Below, one piece after another: positions 1 to 6,701 of a DNA stretch of 13,915 nt. The position numbers were made by a program, and so were the translations under genes. The DNA comes from Planctomycetota bacterium. GTDB lineage: Bacteria > Planctomycetota > UBA1135 > GCA-002686595. A model generated the notes under the pieces. That model saw only the letters and a list, made by a program, of their open reading frames with translations, had not been told where the DNA came from and did not search any database. The stretch covers positions 1-13,915 of the forward strand of contig JAQBVH010000019.1 of NCBI GenBank assembly GCA_027623615.1, given 5' to 3'. Every line of letters starts with the position of its first letter. Position 1 is the first letter of the stretch.

Positions 1-654
1 TTTCTCGACGACTTGATCGAGGGCTTCCACGACTGGACCGGGCTGCCGAACCAGGGCCGCGACGACTTCGGACAGGACCAGTTCGGCATGCGCCTGCGGC
101 GCAACGGGGACCTGCTCTTCTCGGTCGAGGAGGACAAGCTCCAGCTGGGCGACCTACCGCTCACGATCACTCACGCGCTGCGCGTCGAGGACGAGCACGG
201 CCCCGCCGTCGCGGTGCGCGCCGCGGTCGAGATCCCGAGCGGCAACGAGGCGGGCGGTTCTAGCAACGGTGGCCTCGACATCGGCTTCGGTGTGCTCGCC
301 GAGCGGACCCGCGGTCGTTGGAGCTTCTTCGGCGCGGTCGACTACCTCGCGCCCCACGACCCCGACGCCTTCCGTGCCGCGGGCGTTGGTTTGGAGGACA
401 TCCTCTCCCTCCAGCTCGGGATCGAGTACCGCTGGTCCGACCGGCTCTCGGTCCTGTTCCAGAACTTCTGGACGTCGGAGATGACCAAGGACTTCACCTT
501 CGAGGAGTTCAGCCGCGAGATGTACGACATCGCGGTCGGCGTCGCCTGGGACGGCCCTGGTGACTCACGCTTCCACTTCGCCCTCCAGGAGGACGCCGTG
601 GCAGCAACAGGCTCCGACTTCGGGATCATGCTCGGCGTCGCCTGGGGCTTCTGA
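1..654 (+). CDS. DUF3187-family outer-membrane protein, 3' part only
   Basis: The reading frame is open from base 1, so the gene starts outside the window and only about 217 C-terminal residues are seen. The first residues (FLDDLIEGFHDWTGLPNQGR) resemble the conserved core of DUF3187 proteins, which I recall as bacterial outer-membrane-associated proteins of unknown function, normally about 300-350 residues. The rest alternates polar and hydrophobic residues in short strands (for example LDIGFGVLAER, WSFFGAVDYL, LQLGIEYRW, RLSVLFQNFW, FGIMLGVAWGF) and ends in an aromatic residue, F, as outer-membrane beta-barrels do. The TGA is at 652-654 and the next gene converges on it. The role is unknown. 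A beta-barrel membrane protein is well supported; the DUF3187 name is from memory of the motif. Confidence 0.75.
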   Translation, partial: FLDDLIEGFHDWTGLPNQGRDDFGQDQFGMRLRRNGDLLFSVEEDKLQLGDLPLTITHALRVEDEHGPAVAVRAAVEIPSGNEAGGSSNGGLDIGFGVLAERTRGRWSFFGAVDYLAPHDPDAFRAAGVGLEDILSLQLGIEYRWSDRLSVLFQNFWTSEMTKDFTFEEFSREMYDIAVGVAWDGPGDSRFHFALQEDAVAATGSDFGIMLGVAWGF

Positions 655-678
655 GCAAGCCCTGCCAGGGCGAGCCGA

Positions 679-707
679 GCCGAGCGGCCCTCACCGGGTT
701 CCTCGGC
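679..707. terminator. weak hairpin between convergent genes
   Basis: GCCGAG (679-684) pairs with CTCGGC (702-707), and CCC/GGG can pair inside the loop. It lies between the stop of the DUF3187 gene and the stop of the convergent cysteine protein gene, where a bidirectional terminator is expected. There is no T-run on either side, and in DNA this GC-rich a 6-bp repeat can arise by chance. Confidence 0.25.
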
Positions 708-717
708 GGCCGCGCGG

Positions 718-954
718 CTACGCGCCGAGCTTGAACAGGCGCTTCAGGAAGCTCAGCTTCGCCGCGCCCTGCTCGAACAGACCACAGTCGCCGCGCAGGT
801 TGATCTTCCTGTGATTGCCGGGCTGCTGTTGCTCGTCGAGGAAGGCCTCCTTCTGGGTGACCTTCATCGAGTCGGGGTGCCAGCAGCCGGTGCGGGGCGC
901 CTGGTAGGGAGCCTTACGGAAGTGGATGCAATCGTTGCAGTTGACGCGGATCAT
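718..954 (-). CDS. small four-cysteine protein, putative metal-binding
   Basis: This encodes a 78-residue protein. I chose the ATG at 954 (MIRVNCNDCIHF) rather than the longer frame reaching 1200, because the extra upstream residues are low-complexity Arg/Gly/Pro/Ser sequence typical of a GC-rich shadow frame. Cysteines are at residues 6, 9, 24 and 57. The opening CxxC is followed by His11, and Cys24 begins a CWHP motif, so a structural zinc site or small redox site is plausible. The C-terminus (KLSFLKRLFKLGA) is a short basic amphipathic segment. There is no signal peptide, so it is probably cytoplasmic. It converges on the DUF3187 gene and diverges from the cytochrome b gene. I do not recognise the family; the protein-like N-terminus and spaced cysteines are the reasons to believe it is real. 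Confidence 0.65.
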   Translation of the reverse strand: MIRVNCNDCIHFRKAPYQAPRTGCWHPDSMKVTQKEAFLDEQQQPGNHRKINLRGDCGLFEQGAAKLSFLKRLFKLGA

Positions 955-980
955 GGCAGCGGTCGGACAGGGAGGCGAAC

Positions 981-1009
981 AGGATAGGAGCCGCCTTCCG
1001 TGAGGTCCA
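981..1009 (-). promoter_or_regulatory. candidate promoter for the four-cysteine protein gene
   Basis: On the minus strand, TGGACC (1009-1004) and TATCCT (986-981) are separated by 17 bp, each matching the sigma-70 consensus at about 4 of 6 positions. This would start RNA near 974, about 20 nt before the ATG at 954. The remaining divergent spacer, up to 1180, shows no other convincing promoter, repeat or small gene. The call rests on spacing and weak matches only. Confidence 0.3.
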
Positions 1010-1180
1010 TCGGTCGTCCCGCGCTCCCAACTCGAGCCGTGGCTGATTGTCGCACCCCGCGCCTGGCGTCGTCCGTGGGGCAGCCTCGCAAGCATCCTGT
1101 TCGAGGGCCTGCCCGCGCTCGCTACCAGGGAGCCGCAAGCGGAGGATGGGGCACCGCGCCCCGACCCACGCTCCACGACC

Positions 1181-1894
1181 ATGGCCCTTCGCGACACCAC
1201 GCTCGCACGCCTCCAGGCCCTCAGCGGCCTGGCGTTCGGGACCTTCCTGGCCCTGCACCTGGCCTCGGCCCTTGCTGCGCTCGGCGGGCCGGGTGGGTAC
1301 GACGGCGCGCTCGGTGCCTTCCGGCTCTACTACCAGTTCCCGATCGTGGAGATCGTGATGGTGGCGGGGGCGGCGGTCGTCCACGCGACGTGCGGCGTGC
1401 TGCGCTGGCGTCATCGCCGGGCCCTCGATCGCGAGCGAGGACACGTCGGCCGCGCGCCCCGTTGGCTCGTCTGGCATCGACGCTCGGGTTGGTTCCTGCT
1501 GGCGATCCTGGTCGGGCACGTGCTCGCGACCCGAGGCCCGAGCCTGCTGCTCGGCACGGAGGTCGAGGCGAGCTACCTCGGGTTCTCGCTCGCCACCTGG
1601 CCGTGGATGTTCTACCCGTACTACCTGGCCCTGTTCGTGGGTGGCCTCTACCACCTGACCCAGGGCGCGAGCGCGGCCCTGCGACAGCTCGGTCTCCGGA
1701 CGCCCTACGGAATCGGCACGGCGCGGCCGCGCGCGGGGATCGGCGTCTTCGTCGTTGCCGGGGTCCTCGGGCTGGTCGCCATCCTCGGCTTGGGCGGCGC
1801 ACTTGACCACCGCGACCTCTCCCGCGACGACGACTGGCGCGCGCTCTTCGAGGAGTACCTGCCGTGGATGGTCACCTGGGACTCGCACCACTAG
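1181..1894 (+). CDS. SdhC-like diheme cytochrome b membrane anchor
   Basis: This 237-residue protein has five hydrophobic helices, at about residues 15-34, 55-75, 103-117, 133-160 and 178-200. Histidines at 26, 68, 113 and 158 sit one per helix in helices 1-4. Their spacing closely follows the four heme-b ligands I recall for Bacillus subtilis SdhC (28, 70, 113, 155), the diheme anchor of succinate:menaquinone reductase. His99, in the WHRRSG segment, is also typical of the family. The expected role is to hold two b hemes and pass electrons between membrane quinone and a flavoprotein/iron-sulfur pair. No sdhA or sdhB lies beside it; the neighbours are unrelated, so its partner is unknown. The ATG lacks a clear Shine-Dalgarno sequence. 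A related membrane cytochrome b of another reductase is the main alternative. Confidence 0.75.
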   Translation: MALRDTTLARLQALSGLAFGTFLALHLASALAALGGPGGYDGALGAFRLYYQFPIVEIVMVAGAAVVHATCGVLRWRHRRALDRERGHVGRAPRWLVWHRRSGWFLLAILVGHVLATRGPSLLLGTEVEASYLGFSLATWPWMFYPYYLALFVGGLYHLTQGASAALRQLGLRTPYGIGTARPRAGIGVFVVAGVLGLVAILGLGGALDHRDLSRDDDWRALFEEYLPWMVTWDSHH

Positions 1895-1918
1895 AGCTTG
1901 CGCCACCGGTGCAAGCTC
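1894..1918. terminator. hairpin 1 of 3 at the convergent junction
   Basis: GAGCTTGC (1894-1901) pairs perfectly with GCAAGCTC (1911-1918), and the loop can add G-T, C-G and C-G pairs, leaving ACC. It begins at the last base of the cytochrome b stop codon, so it is placed to end that transcript. No T-run follows. Confidence 0.5.
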
Positions 1919-1952
1919 CGGTCGTCACATCGTCAGGGCGTCGAACAACACT

Positions 1953-1973
1953 CACGCCTCCGAAGGAGGCGTG
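1953..1973. terminator. hairpin 2 of 3 at the convergent junction
   Basis: CACGCCTCC (1953-1961) and GGAGGCGTG (1965-1973) form a perfect 9-bp stem with a GAA loop. It is the strongest of the three hairpins and is equally stable when read on either strand, as expected of a bidirectional terminator between converging genes. Confidence 0.55.
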
Positions 1974-1994
1974 GGTGGCCCCAGCGGGGTCGCC
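1974..1994. terminator. hairpin 3 of 3, abutting the lipoprotein stop codon
   Basis: GGTGGCCCC (1974-1982) and GGGGTCGCC (1986-1994) pair over 9 positions when G-U pairs are allowed in plus-strand RNA, with an AGC loop. It directly adjoins hairpin 2. Its last base is the first base of the complement of the convergent TAG stop. In minus-strand RNA two of the pairs become C-A/A-C mismatches, so it would act mainly on plus-strand transcripts. Confidence 0.4.
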
Positions 1995-2575
1995 TAGTGC
2001 CTCATGATTTCCTCACGCAGGCGGGTGGTCTCTGCCGTCGCGTTGATCTCCTTCACCATCGCTTGCAGCTCCGCGAGGCTCGGCACGCCCAACGCTCGTC
2101 GTTCGGAGTCCGAGGTGCGCGGGTCGACGGGAGGCTTGATCTCGAAGCGACCGATCACGTGCACGTACGCAAAGTTCGTCCCGTACGGCTGGAAGTCGTC
2201 ACCGCGGTGGAAGGCCAGCTTGTCCGTCGCGTGGGCGTAGGCGACGCCGCCGCGGGGGTCCCCGAGCTCCGCGGCCGCGTTCGCGATCTTGCGCGCCTTC
2301 TCCAGGTGCTCCTCACGATCGGAGAGGGTCAAGGTCATCGCAGCCCAACCCAGATCGGACTCCGTCTCGAGCTTGCCCTCCTCAGCCCAGCGCACCACGG
2401 TCTTCAGGCGCCGCTCCAGGCTCTTGCGCACGTCACGGCGCAGGCCGCCCGTGTTCTCGTGCTGGCTCGTCAGGGCGAGGGACTCCTCGTACATCCGCTC
2501 GGGATAGATCACCCCAGAGCGGCAGGCGGTCAGGGGGGCAAGGAGGAGGAGTAGGGCGACGAGGGGCTTGCGCAA
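1994..2575 (-). CDS. DUF6624-like lipoprotein, TTG start
   Basis: This encodes 193 residues from a TTG at 2575. That start gives a textbook lipoprotein signal: MRKP, a leucine-rich core, then the lipobox LTAC with the lipidated cysteine at residue 18. A GGAG lies 5 nt before the TTG. Longer starts exist at ATG codons upstream but would put a proline/serine-rich leader before the signal. Residues about 70-175 follow the DUF6624 pattern as I know it: a W-x-ExGKxxTxSDLG-like opening, a middle repeat of charged helices, DKLAFHRGDDFQPYGTNF, then a proline-rich turn and ERRALGVPSLAEL. The function of the family is unknown. The mature protein should be held on a membrane facing the periplasm. The gene converges on the cytochrome b gene and follows the Smr gene after a terminator-like hairpin, so it is probably a separate transcription unit. 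The lipoprotein call is firm; the family call is moderate. Confidence 0.7.
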   Translation of the reverse strand: MRKPLVALLLLLAPLTACRSGVIYPERMYEESLALTSQHENTGGLRRDVRKSLERRLKTVVRWAEEGKLETESDLGWAAMTLTLSDREEHLEKARKIANAAAELGDPRGGVAYAHATDKLAFHRGDDFQPYGTNFAYVHVIGRFEIKPPVDPRTSDSERRALGVPSLAELQAMVKEINATAETTRLREEIMRH

Positions 2576-2580
2576 GGCGG

Positions 2581-2587
2581 CTCCAGA
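2581..2587 (-). promoter_or_regulatory. ribosome binding site fixing the TTG start at 2575
   Basis: The minus strand reads TCTGGAG, 5 nt before the TTG. Together with the immediate start of the signal peptide it favours TTG over the in-frame upstream ATG codons. It is one of the few clear Shine-Dalgarno sequences in the window. Confidence 0.5.
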
Positions 2588-2605
2588 GGTGAGGGAGGAG
2601 ATCGG

Positions 2606-2632
2606 CGGAGGATCCGGCCCGACCATCCTCCG
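2606..2632 (-). terminator. terminator-like hairpin after the AtuA-to-Smr operon
   Basis: CGGAGGAT (2606-2613) and ATCCTCCG (2625-2632) form a perfect 8-bp stem with an 11-nt loop. On the minus strand it starts 16 nt after the Smr stop codon and lies before the lipoprotein gene, so it probably ends the five-gene operon. There is no T-run. A role as an operator or leader structure for the lipoprotein gene is also possible. Confidence 0.45.
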
Positions 2633-2648
2633 AACCCGCCGCGCCCCG

Positions 2649-2921
2649 TCAACCCTCCACGTCCACCAGGAACGCGCCACCCTGGTTCGACACCTTCAGG
2701 CCGGCGACGCCCAGACCCCGGCCCCTGGGCCCCTCGAGCCACTCGCGCACCGCGGGAGCGAGCACCGCCCGCTGGCCCGGACTGTGCCACCCACGGCCGA
2801 CGATCACGAGCACGGGGCTCAGCCGCCGGGCCCGGCAGTAGGTCAACTCTTGCTCGAGGAACCGGAGCGCGCCCTCGACCCTGCGGCCATGCAGGTCGAT
2901 CTCGCGGACAGGCTCGCTCAC
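2649..2921 (-). CDS. small stand-alone Smr-domain protein
   Basis: This 90-residue protein from the GTG at 2921 is almost entirely an Smr domain, the fold found at the C-terminus of MutS2. It shows the first motif DLHG (residues 9-12), an alpha-helical stretch (15-33), the strand VLVIVGRGWHS (37-47) in place of the usual HGxG loop, and a closing GAFLVDV strand. Smr domains bind nucleic acid and many cut DNA or RNA; stand-alone forms are small and cytoplasmic. The GTG overlaps the FKBP stop codon as GTGA (4 nt), so translation is probably coupled. The longer frame to 3074 only adds shadow sequence from inside the FKBP gene. The altered HGxG motif (GRGW) leaves catalysis uncertain. Confidence 0.8.
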   Translation of the reverse strand: MSEPVREIDLHGRRVEGALRFLEQELTYCRARRLSPVLVIVGRGWHSPGQRAVLAPAVREWLEGPRGRGLGVAGLKVSNQGGAFLVDVEG

Positions 2922-3355
2922 TGCCCGTGCACCTCGAGCAGCTCGATCAGGAACTCGAGGGTCGCCCCGGGCGGGATCAAACCCTCGATGCCCTCCTCGC
3001 CGAACGCGCGGTGGGGGGGGACGAGGAGCCAGCGCCTGCCGCCCTCCTTCATGCCGGGGATGCCGTCCATCCACCCGAGCACCGGCGGCGCAGATAGGAA
3101 GATCGTCTCGGGCAGACCGCGGTCATGGCTCGAGTCTACCTGGGGACCGTCCTGCAGCTTGGCCGTGTAGTGGATCGTGACCTGATCGGTGACGAGGGCC
3201 TCCTTGCCGATGCCACCGAACGTGTCCTTCCAGGCGACGCCGGTCGACGTGACGCTCTCCTCGTGCACCACCTCGATGGGCGGGCCGTGGAGCAGGAAGC
3301 ACCCCGGGGTCGTGGCGACCAGGAGTGCGAGGGCGCTACGCCGAAGCCCGATCAC
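2918..3355 (-). CDS. FKBP-type peptidyl-prolyl isomerase lipoprotein
   Basis: This encodes 145 residues from the GTG at 3355, which overlaps the phosphate acetyltransferase stop codon as GTGA. An ATG at 3379 is an alternative that adds 8 residues. Residues 1-19 form a lipoprotein-type signal with two arginines, a hydrophobic core and TTPGC, giving lipidation at Cys19. Residues about 39-143 are a complete FKBP domain: VTIHYTAKL with Tyr63, DGPQVDSS with Asp74, [15 protein letters not shown] with the pocket Trp95, [10 protein letters not shown], and the closing [16 protein letters not shown]. It should catalyse cis-trans isomerisation of prolyl bonds in exported proteins at the cell envelope. 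The usual tyrosine near the 80s loop is Phe here. Its link to the metabolic genes of the operon is not evident. Confidence 0.9.
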   Translation of the reverse strand: MIGLRRSALALLVATTPGCFLLHGPPIEVVHEESVTSTGVAWKDTFGGIGKEALVTDQVTIHYTAKLQDGPQVDSSHDRGLPETIFLSAPPVLGWMDGIPGMKEGGRRWLLVPPHRAFGEEGIEGLIPPGATLEFLIELLEVHGQ

Positions 3356-4317
3356 GAGGAGAGCACCGCCGCGATGCACGCGACCTCGACGATGTCCTCG
3401 GCGGTACAGCCGCGGGAAAGGTCCATGAAGGGGCGCTCCAGTCCCTGGACCAGCGGACCGAGGGCGATCGCGCCGGCCATGCGCTGCGCGAGCTTGTAGC
3501 CGATGTTGCCCGAGTCGAGGTCGGGGAAGATCAGCACGTTGGCGCGCCCGGCCAGGGGCGAGCGCGGGGCCTTCTTCTCGGCGACGCTCGGCACGATCGC
3601 TGCGTCGAGCTGCAGCTCGCCGTCACAGGTCAGGTGCGGAGCCTTGGCCCGCAGCAGCTCGGTGGCGCGGCGCACCTTCTCGACCTTGGGGTGCTCGGCC
3701 GAGCCCTTGGTCGAGAACGAGAGCATGGCGACCTTAGGGGCGAGGCCGGCCAGGCGGCGATGGCTCTCGGCGGAGGCGAGCGCGATGTCGGCCAGCTGCT
3801 CCGCCGTCGGGTCGGGCACCACGCCGCAGTCGGCGAAGGTGATCGGCCCGCCCACGGGCGACCCGTCCGGGAAGATCATCAGGAAGCAGGAGGACAGGGT
3901 CGCGTTGCCAGGCGCGAGGCCGATGACCTGCAGGGCGGGGCGCAGGACGTCCGCGGTCGCGGTCTCGGAGCCGGCGACCCCGCCGGCGCAGTCGCCGGAC
4001 GCGACCAGCGCAGCTGCGAACCAGAGCGGGTCGCGCAGCAGCTCGCGCGCCTTCTCGATGGTCATGCCCTTGTGGGCGCGCTTCTCGGTCAGCGCCGCGG
4101 CGAAGGCCTCGCGGCGTCCATCGTTCGACGGCCGGATGGTCTCGACGCCGGCGGGCACGCTGCCCATGCCGCGCGCCTCGATGAGCACCGGCTGGACCAG
4201 GCCCTCGGAGGCGAGGGTGGCAGCGGCCTGGAGGACCCGGTCGTCCTGGGCCTCGGGCAGGACGATGCGCGCGCCGACACGACGCGCCTTCTCGCGCAGC
4301 TCGAGTCGGATGTCCAT
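3352..4317 (-). CDS. pta: phosphate acetyltransferase (PTA/PTB family)
   Basis: This 321-residue protein matches the usual length (about 320-335) of the catalytic PTA domain, without the extra N-terminal regulatory domain of the long form. It has the N-terminal [13 protein letters not shown] motif, DCAGGVAGS and [12 protein letters not shown] in the middle, and the signature C-terminal half: [37 protein letters not shown] and [18 protein letters not shown], then EDIVEVA. The enzyme interconverts acetyl-CoA plus phosphate and acetyl phosphate plus CoA in the cytoplasm; phosphate butyryltransferases share the fold, so a longer acyl-CoA is possible. The ATG overlaps the preceding stop by 1 nt (TGATG). 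No acetate kinase gene is visible. Placement straight after the AtuA-like pair suggests it handles the acyl-CoA product or substrate of that pathway; that is inference. Confidence 0.9.
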   Translation of the reverse strand: MDIRLELREKARRVGARIVLPEAQDDRVLQAAATLASEGLVQPVLIEARGMGSVPAGVETIRPSNDGRREAFAAALTEKRAHKGMTIEKARELLRDPLWFAAALVASGDCAGGVAGSETATADVLRPALQVIGLAPGNATLSSCFLMIFPDGSPVGGPITFADCGVVPDPTAEQLADIALASAESHRRLAGLAPKVAMLSFSTKGSAEHPKVEKVRRATELLRAKAPHLTCDGELQLDAAIVPSVAEKKAPRSPLAGRANVLIFPDLDSGNIGYKLAQRMAGAIALGPLVQGLERPFMDLSRGCTAEDIVEVACIAAVLSS

Positions 4318-4682
4318 CAGGCGGGTCCCTCGCCCTGGGTCGGGGGCGTCGCGTCGAGAACCGTCTGGGGCACCTCGAGCTCCATGCGCAGCAGCGCGAG
4401 CCCGTGGGTCTTGCCCTGGGCGTCGGTCTTCAGGCTGGCGGAGCCGCCGCCGCCGAGGCTGTCCTCGAGCAGGAAGTTCAACACGCGCATGTTGTCGGCG
4501 TCGTAGCGCCTGACCTTGCCGTGGTTGAAGCCAGCCACATGGGCGCGCACCACCTCGCTGGTCAGGGTCTCCTTGAGGAACAGGTACGCGGGCTCGGAGC
4601 GGGCGATCACGCCGGCGTTCGAGCCCTCGCCCTTGTCGCCGGAGCGAGCCATCGCGATGCGGGACAGAAGGACCTTGGGCAT
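4317..4682 (-). CDS. AtuA-like ferredoxin-fold small subunit
   Basis: This 121-residue protein matches the C-terminal domain of AtuA/DUF1446 proteins: an opening strand ([10 protein letters not shown]), the [15 protein letters not shown] motif (residues about 14-28), [14 protein letters not shown], and the conserved tail [23 protein letters not shown] (about 68-91). In the AtuA proteins I know this domain is fused behind the large domain, giving about 600 residues; here the two parts are separate genes 1 nt apart, the large one first. The pair presumably forms one complex. It has no signal peptide and is cytoplasmic. AtuA is genetically needed for growth of Pseudomonas on acyclic terpenes such as citronellol, but its reaction is not well defined, so no substrate is assigned here. 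Confidence 0.85.
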   Translation of the reverse strand: MPKVLLSRIAMARSGDKGEGSNAGVIARSEPAYLFLKETLTSEVVRAHVAGFNHGKVRRYDADNMRVLNFLLEDSLGGGGSASLKTDAQGKTHGLALLRMELEVPQTVLDATPPTQGEGPA

Positions 4683-4683
4683 C

Positions 4684-6048
4684 TCAGCTCTCCTCGGTCG
4701 TGACGGTGGTCTGGATGCGGTCCTTCGACACGAGCGCCGGCCAGTAGCCGATGATCTCGGTCGCCTTGGGACGGCCGCCGGCGAACCCGGTGACGCCCGG
4801 GGGGCCGGAGGTCACGAGCGGCACGAGCTCGCTGCCGAAGCGGTCCACCTTGCTGCGATCGGGGCCCTTTACGCCCATGCGCAGGACGACCTCCGCGGGG
4901 TCGGCGGCGCCGGCAACGTCGATGCCCGCGTGGCAGACGTTGGCGCCGACGAACTCGACCATGCGCTCGTCCTCGCCGTACTCGTAGCCGTCGTAGGCGA
5001 GGCGCTGCCAGACGATGTCGGCGCAGAGCTGGGCCTTGGCCAGGGCGTCGGGGCCGCAGACAGTGAGCTGTCCGACCGACTTCCAGCCGGCCTGGTAGCT
5101 CATCGAGACCTTGTAGGTGGGCGTCGCCGCGCTGCCCTTCACGCCGGTGATCGCGACGCGCTCGGGGCCGGTCTCCTCGATCGCGAACGAGGTGAAGTCG
5201 GCGATGACGTCGGGCGTGAGGTATGCGGCCGGGTCCCCCATCTCGTAGGCGAGCTGGTGCACGACGCTGTCGCGGTCCACGCGTCCGCCGGTGCCTGCGT
5301 GCTTGGTGATCACGAAGTCGCCCGAGGGCGTCATCTCGATGATCGGGTAGCCGACCATGCCGAGGTCGGGGATCGCGCGCCAGTCGGTGTGGTTGCCGCC
5401 GGTGCACTGGGCGCCGCACTCGACGATGTGGCCGGCGACGGTGCCGGCGGCGAGGCGATCCCACTCGCCCTCCCGCCATCCGAACTCGTGAATCATCGGT
5501 CCGATCACGAGGCCCGGGTCCGTGCCGCGGCCGGTGATCACGATCTGCGCGCCCTGGGCCAGGGCCTCGGCGATCGGGAAGGCGCCCAGATAAACGTTCG
5601 CACTCGTGACCTGGTCGAGGAAGCCGGCGAGGGGCTCGCCGGTGTCCATGTTCGCGAAGGTCTCGCCCGCCTCGATCAGCTGGGGCAGGTCGGTGAGGAT
5701 GTCGTCGCCCTCCACGATCGCGACCTTGATGCCGCTCACTCCCTGCTTGCGACACACCTCGAGCACCTCCATGCAGGCGCGCGGGTTGACCCCGCCAGCA
5801 TTGGCGACGACGCGCGTGCCCTTCTCCACCAGGTCGGGCAGCACCCGGTCGATCAGCTGCACGAAGTCGGTCGCGTAGCCCTTGGAGGGATCGCGCGACT
5901 TGAGCTTCTGCATGATGCTCATCGTCACCTCGGCCAGATAGTCGAGGGTCAGGTAGTCAAGGGGTCCCTCCCGCAGGAGGCGCACGGGGCCGAGAATGGA
6001 GTCTCCCCAGAACCCCTGGCCATTGGCGATCAGCACCTTGTCCTTCAT
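4684..6048 (-). CDS. AtuA-family (DUF1446) large protein
   Basis: This 454-residue protein is the large domain of the acyclic-terpene-utilization AtuA family. It has the N-terminal GQGFWGDS segment (residues 10-17), LDYLTLDYLAEVTMSI (30-45), RVVANAGGVNPRACMEVL (79-96), an ITGRGTDPGLVIGP loop near the middle, a GAQCTGG segment, and a long conserved C-terminal half. The next gene supplies the missing C-terminal ferredoxin-fold domain. It is the first gene of a minus-strand operon of five. The ATG has no clear Shine-Dalgarno sequence; TACACT lies 11 nt upstream and could be a -10 element giving a very short leader. No acyl-CoA carboxylase or dehydrogenase genes of the terpene pathway are present, so the family name should not be read as terpene breakdown. 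Confidence 0.85.
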   Translation of the reverse strand: MKDKVLIANGQGFWGDSILGPVRLLREGPLDYLTLDYLAEVTMSIMQKLKSRDPSKGYATDFVQLIDRVLPDLVEKGTRVVANAGGVNPRACMEVLEVCRKQGVSGIKVAIVEGDDILTDLPQLIEAGETFANMDTGEPLAGFLDQVTSANVYLGAFPIAEALAQGAQIVITGRGTDPGLVIGPMIHEFGWREGEWDRLAAGTVAGHIVECGAQCTGGNHTDWRAIPDLGMVGYPIIEMTPSGDFVITKHAGTGGRVDRDSVVHQLAYEMGDPAAYLTPDVIADFTSFAIEETGPERVAITGVKGSAATPTYKVSMSYQAGWKSVGQLTVCGPDALAKAQLCADIVWQRLAYDGYEYGEDERMVEFVGANVCHAGIDVAGAADPAEVVLRMGVKGPDRSKVDRFGSELVPLVTSGPPGVTGFAGGRPKATEIIGYWPALVSKDRIQTTVTTEES

Positions 6049-6097
6049 GGGCGGCGGACAGTGTAGTGAGCGCGGGGGGGCGAGCGAGAGGCCCGGG

Positions 6098-6103
6098 TAG
6101 AAT
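6098..6103 (+). promoter_or_regulatory. candidate -10 element of the pcp operon
   Basis: TAGAAT matches the sigma-70 -10 consensus TATAAT at 5 of 6 positions and ends 6 nt before the GTG at 6110. RNA would then begin at or next to the start codon, giving a leaderless message. It lies in the 61-bp spacer between the divergent AtuA and pcp operons, so both promoters must share this space. No good -35 element is seen. Confidence 0.35.
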
Positions 6104-6109
6104 CAGCCC

Positions 6110-6694
6110 GTGGAACCTCCCCTCCTGTTCGTGACGGGCTTCGGGCCCTTCGAGTCGGTCGACGACAACCCCTCCGGCGCCCTGGCGCGCACCCTGGACG
6201 GCGAGGCGGGCATCCGCGGCGTCGAGCTGCCCGTGACCTACGCCGGCAGCGCGGAGGCCTGGGACGCGCACCTGGGTGAGCTCACCGGGCAGCCGGCCGC
6301 CTTCCTGTCCCTCGGCGTGCATCCCGGATCGAGCTTGCGGCTCGAGCACCGGGCCGGGCCGGAGCTCCTGCACGACCGCGTGGACACGGCGGGGGAGACA
6401 GGCGCGGCCCTGTGTGGAAACATGGGTGGGGGCGAGGGGGACCTCTACACCTCCTTGGATCTCGACGCCCTGCAGGCCGCCCTGGTTGCGGGTGGCTGGC
6501 GCGGCGAAGTCGAGCGCTCCGAGGACGCGGGCAAGTACGTCTGCGAGCGGGTCTACCGGCACGTGCTGGTGCGCGGCGCGGAGCGTGGCGTACCCGGACT
6601 GTTCCTGCACGTGCCGCCCTTGGCAAGCGCGTCGCTCGAGCAGCAGATCGGTCCCGTGCGCGCCTTGATCGCCGCCCTGCGCGAGCAGCTATGA
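6110..6694 (+). CDS. pcp: pyroglutamyl-peptidase I (peptidase family C15)
   Basis: This 194-residue protein, slightly shorter than the usual 200-215, starts at GTG 6110. The N-terminus carries the family signature VTGFGPF followed by NPS (residues 8-22). The catalytic triad is readable: Glu79 in LRLEHRA, Cys145 in SEDAGKYVCERVY, and His167 in FLHVP. The enzyme removes N-terminal pyroglutamate from peptides, probably in the cytoplasm because there is no signal peptide. It heads a plus-strand cluster with the selenoprotein gene (7-nt gap) and the sulfatase. Distances to the next gene suggest co-transcription, but no functional link to them is obvious. The start is supported by the conserved motif beginning at residue 8 and by the -10-like TAGAAT just upstream. 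Confidence 0.9.
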   Translation: MEPPLLFVTGFGPFESVDDNPSGALARTLDGEAGIRGVELPVTYAGSAEAWDAHLGELTGQPAAFLSLGVHPGSSLRLEHRAGPELLHDRVDTAGETGAALCGNMGGGEGDLYTSLDLDALQAALVAGGWRGEVERSEDAGKYVCERVYRHVLVRGAERGVPGLFLHVPPLASASLEQQIGPVRALIAALREQL

Positions 6695-6701
6695 TTCCGC
6701 C

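Noticed and set aside
3325..4513. Two overlapping plus-strand frames (393 and 336 residues) opposite the phosphate acetyltransferase gene.
   Set aside because: Neither has a recognisable motif, and the minus-strand gene is an unmistakable phosphate acetyltransferase.
4516..6066. A 516-residue plus-strand open frame opposite the AtuA-type gene.
   Set aside because: Its composition (runs of Asp/Val/His/Gly/Ala) is the mirror of GC-biased third positions, and the minus strand has clear AtuA motifs.
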